Counted from the stretch's first letter, positions 15,002 to 23,227 are shown. The stretch is 24,367 nt of DNA from Oxalobacter formigenes (GCA_019424645.1 JAHYZB010000045.1:1-24367); one strand, 5' to 3'. The notes: generated by a model from the sequence alone, not told the origin. A program made the numbers and translations.

Positions 15002-15715
15002 ATGCCAGATAAATTTAATGAATACGATCCACTGGATATTGAACTGAAACAGCTATTCGAGCGCAACAAGGAATGGGCTGCTCAAATGGTTGAAGACGAT
15101 CCTGCCTACTTTTCACGTCTGGTGACGCAACAGTTGCCAAAATATTTCTGGATCGGTTGTTCAGACAGTCGTGTTCCGTCGACCCAGATTACCAATCTGT
15201 TGCCGGGTGATATTTTCGTTCACAGAAATGTGGCCAATGTCGTGTCATATACTGACCTCTCCTGCCTTTCCGTCATGCAATTTGCTGTGGATGTCGTCAG
15301 GGTTCGCCATATAATGGTGACAGGCCATTATGATTGTTCAGGTGTTCATGTTGCCATGATGCGCCAGCGTGTCGGCCTGGCGGATAACTGGTTGCGCCAC
15401 GTTCAGGACGTTCACCAAAAACATGAAAAATACCTTGGCGATACCTTGCCTCCGAGGGTGAAATACGATCGCTTGTGTGAATTGAACGTTATCGAATCGG
15501 TTGCCAACGTTTGCCAGACGACCATCGTCCAGGACGCATGGAACCGCGGCCAGCAACTGACCGTTCACGGTTGGGTTTACGGCGTTCATGACGGTCTGAT
15601 TCGCGATCTGGGAATGACCATCAGCTCAATGGAAGAATTGCACGCCAAAAAAGCAGAAAGTCTGGCTCATTACGAAGCTGACCCTCCAAAAGAGCGACCA
15701 ATCGGTATGCCTTAG
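15002..15715 (+). CDS. can: Beta-class carbonic anhydrase
   Basis: Interconverts CO2 and bicarbonate (EC 4.2.1.1) in the cytoplasm. The 237-residue protein has the zinc and catalytic motifs of the beta class: CSDSRVP (Cys, Asp-Arg dyad) at about 53-59 and HYDCSG (His, Cys) at about 108-113. The N-terminal LFERNKEWA and the later GWVYGVHDGLI are typical of the E. coli Can branch. Length is normal with a slightly extended C-terminus. It lies 46 bases after the spermidine-synthase-like gene and may be cotranscribed with it. Oxalate breakdown releases much CO2, so placement about 1.1 kb after oxc is suggestive, although a strong terminator separates them. Confidence 0.95.
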   Translation: MPDKFNEYDPLDIELKQLFERNKEWAAQMVEDDPAYFSRLVTQQLPKYFWIGCSDSRVPSTQITNLLPGDIFVHRNVANVVSYTDLSCLSVMQFAVDVVRVRHIMVTGHYDCSGVHVAMMRQRVGLADNWLRHVQDVHQKHEKYLGDTLPPRVKYDRLCELNVIESVANVCQTTIVQDAWNRGQQLTVHGWVYGVHDGLIRDLGMTISSMEELHAKKAESLAHYEADPPKERPIGMP

Positions 15716-15725
15716 GCAAAGCCTT

Positions 15726-15746
15726 GGGAGTGATTAATCCACTCCC
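15726..15746. terminator. Shared hairpin between convergent can and Mop genes
   Basis: GGGAGTG (15726-15732) and CACTCCC (15740-15746) form a 7-bp stem around ATTAATC. It begins 11 bases after the can stop codon and includes the last codons of the Mop gene. It has no T-tract on either strand, so termination is uncertain. Confidence 0.35.
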
Positions 15747-15943
15747 ACCATGACTGAATCAGCTTTTATAAGCGCATATGCGGGCTTCCCTACAGCCAAT
15801 TGCAGTCTTTTGACCGATGATGTTGTGATTTGGGCAGTGATCATGATTTCCGGAGCGATTTCAATTTGAACTTCTGAATTGATCGGACCTTCCTTAATGG
15901 ATCGAACGATACCTTCAAGCTGATTACGTGCACTGATTTGCAT
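15734..15943 (-). CDS. Molybdenum-pterin/molybdate-binding protein (Mop/TOBE domain)
   Basis: A 69-residue single-domain protein of the Mop (molbindin) type: MQISARNQLEGIVRSIKEGP followed by NSEVQIEIAP, then ITAQITTSSVKRLQLAVGKPAYALIKADSVMV. Proteins of this size form hexamers that bind molybdate or tungstate for storage and buffering. AGGAGA lies eight bases before the ATG. It is a single gene with its own upstream region at 15944-16053, which holds two perfect palindromes. Molybdate handling could serve a formate dehydrogenase using the formate made from oxalate; that is inference, and no molybdenum enzyme is in the window. Confidence 0.9.
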   Translation of the reverse strand: MQISARNQLEGIVRSIKEGPINSEVQIEIAPEIMITAQITTSSVKRLQLAVGKPAYALIKADSVMVGVD

Positions 15944-15995
15944 GGCTTTCTCCTGTTTTTGTCAGTTCTCTTTACTTACATGAGGTTGTGACACC

Positions 15996-16044
15996 ATTAT
16001 TCAAGATATTCAGTCTTGTGCACAACGAAAAAAGTCATATGACT
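15996..16044 (-). promoter_or_regulatory. Promoter region and palindromes upstream of the Mop gene
   Basis: On the minus strand TTGTGC (16025-16020) and AATAAT (16001-15996) are 18 bases apart, a plausible promoter. The -35 lies within the perfect palindrome TTGTGCACAA (16016-16025). A second perfect palindrome, AGTCATATGACT (16033-16044), lies just upstream. Both could be operators. They do not resemble the E. coli ModE site. Confidence 0.45.
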
Positions 16045-16053
16045 ATCAGAAAT

Positions 16054-16083
16054 AAAAAAGCCGACATGATTGTCGGCTTTTTT
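16054..16083 (-). terminator. Intrinsic terminator of panB
   Basis: The arms AAAAAAGCCGACA (16054-16066) and TGTCGGCTTTTTT (16071-16083) enclose TGAT. On the minus strand, GC-rich pairs followed by a T-run make a standard terminator 13 bases after the panB stop codon. Its symmetry would let it work on the plus strand too. Confidence 0.85.
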
Positions 16084-16096
16084 ATTTGTCTTTGTG

Positions 16097-16909
16097 TCAG
16101 AAACAATGTTCTTCTGCCGGGAATGTCCCATCCTTTACAGCGGAAACATACGCTTTGATGGCGCCTTCGATAGTCGTTTGACCATCCATGAAATTTTTGA
16201 CGAACCGTGCCTTTTTACCAGGATAAACATTCAGCATGTCGTGCATGACCAACACCTGTCCTGAACAGTCCGGACCCGCACCAATGCCGATCGTTGGTAC
16301 CGACAACGCATCGGTTACTCTTTTTCCCAGTGGGGCGGGAATGGCCTCAAGAACGAAAATGCTGGCGCCTGCTTCCTGTAGAATTTTTGCGTCTTCAATA
16401 ATCCGTTCCGCATCTTCCTCGGTTTTGCCCTGTACGCGATATCCGCCGAACTGGTGCACGGACTGGGGAGTCAGCCCAAGATGTCCACATACCGGAATGG
16501 CGCGTTCAGTCAAAAAGCGTATCGTATCCTCGAGCCATCTTCCGCCTTCGATTTTGACCATATGGGCGCCGGCCTTGATCAGTTCAGCGGCATTTTCATA
16601 AGCCGCTTCCGGTGTCGGATACGTACCGAAAGGCATATCCGCTACAATCATGGCGGTTTTATTGCCATTTGCGACACATTCAGTGTGATAGGCGACTTCT
16701 TCTATTGAAACGGGAAGTGTGGAATCCTTGCCCTGGCAAACCATGCCAAGCGAATCACCAATAAGGAGAATTTCGACTCCGCAGATATCCATTAGCGATG
16801 CAAAACTGGCATCGTAACAAGTCAGCATCGTGATTTTTTCCTGTTTTTTGTAAAGAGCCGCCAGCGTATTGCCTGTAACGGTTTTGCGTTCCTGAAGATA
16901 GCTTGCCAT
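16097..16909 (-). CDS. panB: 3-methyl-2-oxobutanoate hydroxymethyltransferase
   Basis: The first committed step of pantothenate (and so coenzyme A) synthesis, transferring a hydroxymethyl group to ketoisovalerate (EC 2.1.2.11). The 270-residue product shows the family motifs ITMLTCYDASFASL, ILLIGDSLGMVCQG with the Mg ligands, KDSTLPVSIEEVAYH, MVKIEGG, VCGHLGLTPQSVHQFGGYRV and VPTIGIGAGPDCSGQVLV. Length is normal. AAGGATT lies before the ATG. It lies 95 bases after the DUF486 gene on the same strand and ends in its own terminator. CoA supply matters for the oxalyl-CoA cycle, but panB is a general housekeeping gene; panC is not adjacent. Confidence 0.96.
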   Translation of the reverse strand: MASYLQERKTVTGNTLAALYKKQEKITMLTCYDASFASLMDICGVEILLIGDSLGMVCQGKDSTLPVSIEEVAYHTECVANGNKTAMIVADMPFGTYPTPEAAYENAAELIKAGAHMVKIEGGRWLEDTIRFLTERAIPVCGHLGLTPQSVHQFGGYRVQGKTEEDAERIIEDAKILQEAGASIFVLEAIPAPLGKRVTDALSVPTIGIGAGPDCSGQVLVMHDMLNVYPGKKARFVKNFMDGQTTIEGAIKAYVSAVKDGTFPAEEHCF

Positions 16910-17004
16910 ATCGAATCCTTATTAAAACTAAAACATGGTGGCGTACCGCTTATAAAACGTAACCATATCCTGTTGTTTTGTCATCTGTCACGATGCCATA
17001 TCAA

Positions 17005-17355
17005 TTATGAGCGAAATATGAAATAAACCGCTCCGACAAGGCATAACGCGGCCCAGATATAATCCATTTTGAATGGCTGGTCCATATAATAAACGGCAAA
17101 TGGGACAAAGATACTTAAGGTAATGACTTCCTGAAGGATTTTCAGCTGTGCCAGGCTGAACTGGGAAAAACCGATACGGTTGGCAGGTACCTGAAGCAGA
17201 TATTCGAACAGGGCAATTCCCCAGCTGATCAGGGCGGCAATAAGCCAGGATCTGGAATTCAGGTGCCTTAAATGCCCATACCAGGCAAATGTCATAAAAA
17301 CGTTTGATAGAACAAGCAATCCGGCTGTTTGCAGAAAAACGGGTATATGAAACAT
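17005..17355 (-). CDS. DUF486 family small membrane protein
   Basis: A 116-residue protein with four hydrophobic segments (about 8-26, 37-55, 74-92 and 97-114), like half of a drug/metabolite transporter. AWYGHLRHLN after segment 1, EYLLQVPANRIG, and FSLAQLKILQEVITLSIFV are characteristic of DUF486. No substrate is established. AGGAG lies nine bases before the ATG. It begins 19 bases after folK, so is probably in the same transcript. Confidence 0.88.
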   Translation of the reverse strand: MFHIPVFLQTAGLLVLSNVFMTFAWYGHLRHLNSRSWLIAALISWGIALFEYLLQVPANRIGFSQFSLAQLKILQEVITLSIFVPFAVYYMDQPFKMDYIWAALCLVGAVYFIFRS

Positions 17356-17374
17356 GAGAAACTCCTGAGGGCGC

Positions 17375-17860
17375 TTATACCGTTACACGGTTGATTTTTT
17401 GATGGACGAGTCTTTTGATGAGTGTGTCGAGTGAATCTTTTTCGGGAATATTCAAATCCGGGGCAATTTCATAAAGCGGTACAAGAACGAAAGCACGTTC
17501 CGTCATGCGAGGGTGAGGGACGGAAAGATGCTCTGTCTGGATAAGGTCTGTGTCGTAAAGAAGAATATCCAGATCCAGTGTTCGCGGTGCATTTTTGAAA
17601 GGGCGCTTGCGGCCAAAAAGGGTTTCGATCCGCCATAATTCTTCAAGAAGGCTGAAAGGATCGAGTTCTGTTTTCAATCGCACAACGGCATTGATGTAAT
17701 CGTCACCGGAGGCTTCCACCGGTGCAGTCTGGTACATGGATGAAGCTGCATCCATATGTGTTTTCGGGGTTTTTCGCAGAAGATCAATGGCCTGTTGCGT
17801 ATTTTGAAGGGCATTTCCCAAATTGGAACCGATGCCGATATAAGCTGTATGACTCATCAT
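17375..17860 (-). CDS. folK: 2-amino-4-hydroxy-6-hydroxymethyldihydropteridine diphosphokinase
   Basis: Transfers pyrophosphate from ATP to the pterin in folate synthesis (EC 2.7.6.3). The 161-residue product begins AYIGIGSNLGN, has QTAPVEASGDDYINAVVRL for pterin contact, the loop FGRKRPFKNAPRTLDLDILLYD with the catalytic arginines and Mg-binding Asp pair, and SVPHPRMTERAFVLVPL. Length is normal. Two ATGs stand in tandem (17860 and 17857). It begins eight bases after the pcnB stop codon, so translation is probably coupled. Confidence 0.95.
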   Translation of the reverse strand: MMSHTAYIGIGSNLGNALQNTQQAIDLLRKTPKTHMDAASSMYQTAPVEASGDDYINAVVRLKTELDPFSLLEELWRIETLFGRKRPFKNAPRTLDLDILLYDTDLIQTEHLSVPHPRMTERAFVLVPLYEIAPDLNIPEKDSLDTLIKRLVHQKINRVTV

Positions 17861-17868
17861 CAGGGTGC

Positions 17869-19251
17869 TTATTCCGTTTTTTCAACAATATCAGAAGCAG
17901 TTTTGGCTGGCGCTTTCCTGCGATGTCTCTGTCCTGAACGTCTTGAACGTTTCTTTGCCGGATTTCCTGCAGGGGCTTTTTTCATCTGTGCGTCAATCAT
18001 TTCCTGACGGAGATCGCCGGAAGCGTCGATAAAATCTGTCCACCATTGGCCAAGTTCCTGTTCAAGTTCACCAGCTTCACAGCGGATCAGCATAAAGTCA
18101 TAGGCGGCGCGGAAACGCTCGTTTTCGAGCAGGCGGTAAGGAGATTTGCCGGTTCGTCGTTCCAGTCTCGGCTGTAAAAGCCAGATATCCCGCATATCGG
18201 TTGCAATGCGACGCTGGATAGCCAATTTTTCCGTTTGGACATCGAGTACATCGCTGGAAGCGGCTACCAGCGCGGGAATGGGATGTTCACCCTTGGCGCG
18301 GTACTGGGCCCATTTTTCTTCAACCTGGGTCCATAGCAGTGTCGCGAACAGGAATCCCGGTGAAATGCGTTTGTTTTCCCTGATACGCTGGTCGGTCTTT
18401 TCAAGAGAGAGTTCGATAAAATGGGCCGCTTCAGGTTGTTCGAGGGCTACGTCCAGCAAAGGAAGCAATCCCTTATGCAATCCTCGGGCGCGTAACTCCT
18501 TCAGGCAGGACATCGAATGCCCGCTCATCAGCAATTTCAGCATCTCGTCAAAAAGACGTGCTGATGGGACATTGTTCATCAACGGCGCAAGTGCAGCGAT
18601 CGGCGCACCTGTTGTCTTGTCTATGGAAAATCCCAGTTTTGCTGCGAACCTGACAATACGCAGCATGCGCACAGGATCTTCCCGGTAACGTTGTTCCGGA
18701 TTGCCGATCACTCTCAATGTTTTGCTGCGAAGATCACGGATCCCGCCGTGATAATCGAGCAATACCTGATTGGCCGGATTATAGTACATGGCGTTGATCG
18801 TAAAATCGCGTCTGGCTGCATCCTCGGACTGTGTTCCGAAATTATTGTCGCGAAGCAGTCTGCCTGCTTCATCCTTGATGGCGGGTTTGTCGGATGCTCC
18901 CCTGAAGGTTGTGACTTCAATGAGATCCTGACCGAACATGACGTGAACGATCTGGAAGCGGCGTCCGATCAGGAAGGCACGCTTGAACAGGCGTTTGACC
19001 TGTTCGGGGGTTGCGTTGGTGGCAACATCGAAATCTTTGGGTTTCAGGCCAAGCAGAAGATCCCTGACAGCACCACCGACAATGAAAGCGTCATAACCTT
19101 CGTTTTGCAAAATGCGTACGACTCTGACCGCATTATTGGATAAAAGACGGGGCTCGATCCCGTGTTCTTCTTTAGAGAACGAAACGGGTTTTCTGGATGG
19201 CCTTGTTTTGGGTGTCGAGCCAAAAATTTTTTGGATCAGCTTGTTAATCAT
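17869..19251 (-). CDS. pcnB: Poly(A) polymerase I
   Basis: Adds 3' poly(A) tails that speed RNA decay (EC 2.7.7.19). The 460-residue class II nucleotidyltransferase has GGAVRDLLLG (59-68), KDFDVATNATPEQ with the metal-binding Asp pair (73 and 75), RRFQIVHVMFG, and RRDFTINAMYYN. RYREDPVRMLRIVRFAAKLG in the arginine-rich neck is also typical. The C-terminus is strongly basic (KKRSRRSGQRHRRKAPAK), as in PcnB and unlike the shorter CCA-adding enzymes. Its start overlaps the end of the HAD phosphatase gene by eight bases, giving a coupled unit with folK following. Confidence 0.95.
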   Translation of the reverse strand: MINKLIQKIFGSTPKTRPSRKPVSFSKEEHGIEPRLLSNNAVRVVRILQNEGYDAFIVGGAVRDLLLGLKPKDFDVATNATPEQVKRLFKRAFLIGRRFQIVHVMFGQDLIEVTTFRGASDKPAIKDEAGRLLRDNNFGTQSEDAARRDFTINAMYYNPANQVLLDYHGGIRDLRSKTLRVIGNPEQRYREDPVRMLRIVRFAAKLGFSIDKTTGAPIAALAPLMNNVPSARLFDEMLKLLMSGHSMSCLKELRARGLHKGLLPLLDVALEQPEAAHFIELSLEKTDQRIRENKRISPGFLFATLLWTQVEEKWAQYRAKGEHPIPALVAASSDVLDVQTEKLAIQRRIATDMRDIWLLQPRLERRTGKSPYRLLENERFRAAYDFMLIRCEAGELEQELGQWWTDFIDASGDLRQEMIDAQMKKAPAGNPAKKRSRRSGQRHRRKAPAKTASDIVEKTE

Positions 19252-19921
19252 TGAACAAATGTATTAAAGGCCAGCCTTGTGTTCTGGCATATTCTGTCAA
19301 ACGACTGTTTGGATTGACGGCAACGGGATGACTTACTTTAGACAATAAAGGAAGGTCGCGATCTGAATCACTATAGAAATACGACTTGTCGAAATTGTCA
19401 AAAGACAGGTTCATTTGTCTTAACCAGTTGTCTGTATGGGCAATTTTACCTTCTCCGGATGTGGGTGAGCCAATCAGTCCGCCTGTAAATTCGCCATTGT
19501 CCGTTTCTTCGGGCATGGCAGCGATCAGATGATCGACACCGAAAGCTTCGGCAATCGGCTCGGTGACAAATTTGTTGGTTGCCGTCACGATAGCGACAAG
19601 ATCATTATTTTTAATATGACTTTCTATCAGATTTCGTGCAGAAGGGCGTATGGCTGGAGAGATGACCTCATCCATGTATTGCTGTCTCCAATGGTTTAAC
19701 CGGGTTCTTGGAAATTGTGCCAGAGTTCCCAGCGCGAAAGCGAGATATTCGGCAGCATCCAGCGTTCCGGCCTGATATTGGGCAAAAAATTCAGCGTTAC
19801 GTTTTTCAAACCGGTCTTTATCGACTGCACCGATACGGACAAGAAATTGTCCCCACTCATAATCCGAATCGATGGGAAGCAATGTATGGTCAAGGTCAAA
19901 TAAAGCGAGCGTCTTGGTCAT
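19244..19921 (-). CDS. HAD superfamily subfamily IB phosphatase
   Basis: A 225-residue HAD hydrolase. Motif I is ALFDLDHTLL (nucleophile Asp and acid Asp), motif II IVTATNKF, the motif III lysine lies in GSPTSGEGKIAH, and motif IV is YFYSDSDRDLPLL. The helical cap between motifs I and II and the overall form match the SerB-like IB branch. Substrate not known; relatives act on phosphoserine, histidinol phosphate and other small phosphates. It overlaps hda by four bases (ATGA type) and pcnB by eight, so it belongs to a tightly coupled unit. Confidence 0.9.
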   Translation of the reverse strand: MTKTLALFDLDHTLLPIDSDYEWGQFLVRIGAVDKDRFEKRNAEFFAQYQAGTLDAAEYLAFALGTLAQFPRTRLNHWRQQYMDEVISPAIRPSARNLIESHIKNNDLVAIVTATNKFVTEPIAEAFGVDHLIAAMPEETDNGEFTGGLIGSPTSGEGKIAHTDNWLRQMNLSFDNFDKSYFYSDSDRDLPLLSKVSHPVAVNPNSRLTEYARTQGWPLIHLFND

Positions 19922-20592
19922 GCAGCAGGCTCCTGTTTTTGCTGCAAAAGATCGTGCAGCAAAGGCAAAGTGATCGTGCGTTTTGTTTGCAATGAATAAC
20001 GGTCCAATGCATCCAGTATCATGGAAAGGGAATGCATATCACGATGATAATGTGTAATGAGATAGGGTAGCACACCTGGTGAAAGCGTGAATCCTCTTTG
20101 TTTTGCCTGTTCGTTCAATGCTGCTATTTTTTCTTCGTCGGACAGGCTTTTTATCTGATAAACCAGACCCCAGCAAAGCCGGCTTTTCAGATCATCCCTC
20201 AAATCAAGGGCAAGAGGTGTACACGCGCCCGAAGTGATCATATAGCCGTTGTTTTCACGGACCTGATTGAAAAGATTGAAAGCGGCAATCTGTTTTTGGG
20301 AATCGAGGCGTTCGCAATTGTCCAGCAGATACAGATTGCATTCCGGCGAATAAATGAAATCAGTTTCAGGCGTGCAGGCCGTTATGTAGCGTGCAGGAGA
20401 AAACTGCGACAGAGCTTTGAGCAAATGCGTTTTTCCAGTGGCGCTATCGCCCCATAAATAAACAAAATGCTCCCGGGATGTGCGGTTGGCTATTTCTCTG
20501 AGAAGATGAACGACTTCTCCATTTTGTCCCGTCATGTATGTGTCAAGGGACGGTGCATTCCCGGTGTCCAGGTTTAACAGCAGTTGTTGCAT
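19918..20592 (-). CDS. hda: DnaA regulatory inactivator Hda
   Basis: An AAA+ protein that, with DNA-loaded sliding clamp, drives ATP hydrolysis by DnaA and stops re-initiation of replication. The 224-residue protein starts with a clamp-binding motif (QLLLNL, residues 3-8), then Walker A LWGDSATGKTHLL, a Walker B-like NLYLLDNCERL, and sensor/Arg-finger segments (LKSRLCWGLVYQIKSLSDEE). The C-terminal DnaA-like DNA-binding domain IV is absent, which separates Hda from DnaA. It begins eight bases after the permease stop codon. The permease-hda-HAD-pcnB order is common in betaproteobacteria. Confidence 0.93.
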   Translation of the reverse strand: MQQLLLNLDTGNAPSLDTYMTGQNGEVVHLLREIANRTSREHFVYLWGDSATGKTHLLKALSQFSPARYITACTPETDFIYSPECNLYLLDNCERLDSQKQIAAFNLFNQVRENNGYMITSGACTPLALDLRDDLKSRLCWGLVYQIKSLSDEEKIAALNEQAKQRGFTLSPGVLPYLITHYHRDMHSLSMILDALDRYSLQTKRTITLPLLHDLLQQKQEPAA

Positions 20593-20600
20593 GGTTGAAA

Positions 20601-21680
20601 TCAGTTTTTATAAAAATTGCTGTCGAGATAAAGAGCTCGTAAATGTTTATAAGCTACCGACAGTATGGCTGAAGATGGCAAGGCAAGCAAAATTCCCACA
20701 AACCCGAAGAGTTGTGCAAAAGCAAGCAGGGCGAAAATAACGAAAAGAGGATGTAGCTGAATCCGGTCGCCAACCAGTTTCGGTGTCATCAACAATCCGT
20801 CGAAGGAATAGCCGAAACCATAAATGATACCCAGGGTTAGCCATGCTTCCATGCCTGAAAACTGCACCAGAGTCGCTGTAATGGCCAGAAAAAGACCGAT
20901 ACAAATGCCGATATAGGGAACAAAAGCCATCAGACCGGTCATGATGCCGACTGGCAGCGCGACGTTATACCCGGCCAGAGCAAGGGCTAGCGAATAATAG
21001 ATGGATAATATCAGCATGACCAGCAACTGTCCGCGAAGATATTGGGCCAGCATGGTGTTGACTTCGTGGCAGAACCGGATTGTCTTGCCGACCCAGCGAC
21101 GGGGAATCATGTCTCGCAGCTTGCGTGTCAGGATATGCCAGTCCAGCAGCAGGTAAAACAGGACGACCGGTATCAGGATCAGATTCCATGCCCATGTCAA
21201 AACGGCTGTGCCGCCGAATTTTGCCGAGGCAATCAATGATTTCCAGACACCGTCTCCCTTGGGAAAGAATTGCTCGGTCAGGATTTTCTTGACCCCGGCG
21301 TTATCGACCGGCATCTGGATGCCGATTTCATTTAAAACAGGATTCAGGTGATTGCTTACCTTTGCGACAAAAGCAGGAATCTGCTCATAAAGAATGGGCC
21401 ACTCCTTGAGCAGCATCGGGATCATGATCAGTGCAAAAGTCGTGACAAGCGAAATCAGAAAAAGGACGACGATAACAACCGAGGCGAGGCGGGGAATCCT
21501 GAAGCTACCTATACGCAGGGAACGCAACCAGTCAACGATAGGGTTCAGGGCATAAGCCAGAATGGCGCCCGCAATGAACGGCGTCAGAATCGGACCCAGC
21601 AGTAAAAGGAGCAATATCAGTAAAATACCGATACCCGTCCAGAGTGCCGTTTGTCGTTGTTGTGGAGTAAATATTGCCAT
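20601..21680 (-). CDS. AI-2E family transporter (PerM/YhhT-like permease)
   Basis: A 359-residue inner-membrane protein with about eight hydrophobic segments. It starts LWTGIGILLILLLLLLGPIL, then has TPFIAGAILAYALNPIVDWL, a large soluble loop at about 95-150, LILIPVVLFYLLLDW, and LMAFVPYIGICIGLFLAI. The motif GDRIQLHPLFVIFALLAFAQLFG followed by a terminal GILLALPSSAILSVAYKHL is the hallmark of the family. Members have been linked to autoinducer-2, lipid or ion export; the substrate here is not known. It is the first gene of the minus-strand unit leading into hda and divergent from purM. Confidence 0.9.
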   Translation of the reverse strand: MAIFTPQQRQTALWTGIGILLILLLLLLGPILTPFIAGAILAYALNPIVDWLRSLRIGSFRIPRLASVVIVVLFLISLVTTFALIMIPMLLKEWPILYEQIPAFVAKVSNHLNPVLNEIGIQMPVDNAGVKKILTEQFFPKGDGVWKSLIASAKFGGTAVLTWAWNLILIPVVLFYLLLDWHILTRKLRDMIPRRWVGKTIRFCHEVNTMLAQYLRGQLLVMLILSIYYSLALALAGYNVALPVGIMTGLMAFVPYIGICIGLFLAITATLVQFSGMEAWLTLGIIYGFGYSFDGLLMTPKLVGDRIQLHPLFVIFALLAFAQLFGFVGILLALPSSAILSVAYKHLRALYLDSNFYKN

Positions 21681-21703
21681 TGCCTCGTACTTGCGGAATC
21701 AAT

Positions 21704-21731
21704 TTGTTAAAATACTACACTACTGTATAGT
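21704..21731 (+). promoter_or_regulatory. Candidate purM promoter
   Basis: TTGTTA (21704-21709) and TATAGT (21726-21731) are 16 bases apart, giving a leader of about 33 bases. No purine-repressor-like site was recognised. The purM ATG has no clear Shine-Dalgarno sequence. Confidence 0.5.
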
Positions 21732-21770
21732 ACATTATTATCTTTTTACGCTTCACCAGCCATTTTCATC

Positions 21771-22814
21771 ATGAATTCAACCACAAATCAATCTCTTTCC
21801 TATCGCGATGCAGGTGTCGATATCGACGCAGGCGATGCTCTGGTAGAGGCTATCAAGCCGTTTGCCAAACGTACCATGCGCGAAGGCGTCCTGGGCGGTA
21901 TTGGCGGATTCGGCGCTCTTTTTGAAATCAGCAAGAAATACAAGGAACCTGTGCTTGTTTCCGGTACCGACGGTGTGGGCACAAAGCTCAAGCTTGCCTT
22001 TCATCTTAACCGACATGATACGGTCGGTATCGATCTTGTGGCAATGAGTGTAAATGATATTCTGGTGCAGGGTGCGGAGCCTTTGTTTTTTCTCGACTAT
22101 TTTGCCTGTGGAAAGCTTGATGTCAAAACGGCGACGGATGTCGTCAAGGGAGTCGCCTTAGGATGTGAGCAGGCTGGTTGTGCATTGATTGGTGGCGAAA
22201 CGGCTGAAATGCCGAGCATGTATCCGGATGGTGAGTACGACCTGGCGGGATTTGCCGTCGGCGCGGCTGAAAAATCAAGGCTTATCAACGGTACCACGAT
22301 TGTTCCGGGAGACGTTGTCCTTGGCCTGGCTTCGTCCGGCATTCATTCCAATGGCTATTCGCTTGTCCGAAAAATTATTGAAGTTGCCAATCCCGATCTG
22401 AACGCCGATCTGGATGGCAGGTCTCTGGCCGATGCCCTGATGGCTCCGACGCGTATTTATGTCAAACCATTACTGGCACTGATGAATTCCACGGAAGTAA
22501 AAGGAATGGCCCATATCACAGGCGGAGGGCTGGTGGAAAATATTCCTCGCGTTTTGCAGAAGCATCTTACTGCTGTCCTGAAAAAAGATGCCTGGGCACT
22601 GCCTCCGTTGTTTGGATGGCTGCAAAAACATGGCAATATCGCTGACAGTGAAATGCACCGTGTTTTCAATTGTGGCATTGGCATGATTGTAATCGTGTCC
22701 AAAGAAAATGCTGATGCGGCAATAGCTCAGCTGAAATCTGCAGGAGAAACCGTCTATCGTATCGGTGAAATCCGTCAGCGAGCAGGCGAAGAGCCACAAA
22801 CAATTGTCGAATGA
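21771..22814 (+). CDS. purM: Phosphoribosylformylglycinamidine cyclo-ligase (AIR synthetase)
   Basis: Closes the imidazole ring in purine synthesis (EC 6.3.3.1). The 347-residue product has the family start LSYRDAGVDIDAGDALVEAI, then GGFGALFEI, SGTDGVGTKLKLA for ATP, DLVAMSVNDILVQGAEPLFF, GGETAEMPSMYPDGEYDLAGF cut short here to its key residues E, P and D, GLASSGIHSNGYSLVRKI, and AHITGGGLVENIPRVL. Length is normal. It is divergent from the AI-2E permease gene, a conserved arrangement in betaproteobacteria. Confidence 0.97.
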   Translation: MNSTTNQSLSYRDAGVDIDAGDALVEAIKPFAKRTMREGVLGGIGGFGALFEISKKYKEPVLVSGTDGVGTKLKLAFHLNRHDTVGIDLVAMSVNDILVQGAEPLFFLDYFACGKLDVKTATDVVKGVALGCEQAGCALIGGETAEMPSMYPDGEYDLAGFAVGAAEKSRLINGTTIVPGDVVLGLASSGIHSNGYSLVRKIIEVANPDLNADLDGRSLADALMAPTRIYVKPLLALMNSTEVKGMAHITGGGLVENIPRVLQKHLTAVLKKDAWALPPLFGWLQKHGNIADSEMHRVFNCGIGMIVIVSKENADAAIAQLKSAGETVYRIGEIRQRAGEEPQTIVE

Positions 22815-22833
22815 CCCATCCTTTCTAAAAGTC

Positions 22834-22873
22834 CCTGTCTGGGTGTTTTATTATCCGTACCTACCCAGGCAGG
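22834..22873 (+). terminator. Probable purM transcript-end hairpin
   Basis: CCTGTCTGGGT (22834-22844) pairs with ACCCAGGCAGG (22863-22873) over 11 bp with one G-U pair and an 18-base loop. It starts 19 bases after the purM stop codon. There is no T-run after it, so it may be a factor-assisted terminator or a 3' end stabiliser. A second hairpin, TCAGGAAA/TTTCCTGA (22900-22907 and 22921-22928), follows. Confidence 0.45.
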
Positions 22874-23078
22874 ATCTTGCCTCGGCGATTCTTCTGTTTT
22901 CAGGAAACTTAACTCAGTTTTTTCCTGATGTTTCTTGTGGAAAGATCAGGTTATCATTGCACCGTTTTTTTCAATCGAACTATTTCAAATCCATTCAATC
23001 TGCTACTCATCAACACCCTCATCATTTTTAATGAACGAGTCCGGTAAATAAAAAATAAATATATATTGATTTTTAAGG

Positions 23079-23101
23079 CATATGAAATGCAACAGCATAT
23101 G
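23079..23101 (+). repeat. CATATG element, copy A, upstream of oxlT
   Basis: A 23-base element starting CATATGAAATGCAACA and ending GCATATG. It matches copy C at 18 of 23 positions. Its right half also makes the dyad CAACA-GCATA-TGTTG (to 23104). Possible regulator site; no protein assigned. Confidence 0.55.
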
Positions 23102-23196
23102 TTGTAAAAGGTAATATGTATTCTTTTGCCATTTCTTGCTCTGTTTTTATATGCATTAAAATCATAATCCACAGAGACAATATGAAATATATTTAT

Positions 23197-23225
23197 TTGA
23201 AGTAATTGTTAATGTGAAATATGAT
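23197..23225 (+). promoter_or_regulatory. oxlT: Candidate distal oxlT promoter
   Basis: TTGAAG (23197-23202) and TATGAT (23220-23225) are 17 bases apart. The predicted start near 23232 falls inside repeat copy B, so a protein bound to copies B and C would block or shape initiation. The leader would be about 170 bases. Confidence 0.5.
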
Positions 23226-23227
23226 CT

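Noticed and set aside
16097..16909. panB as part of a dedicated oxalate/CoA locus
   Set aside because: Pantothenate synthesis is general metabolism and panB groups here with folK-pcnB-hda housekeeping genes.
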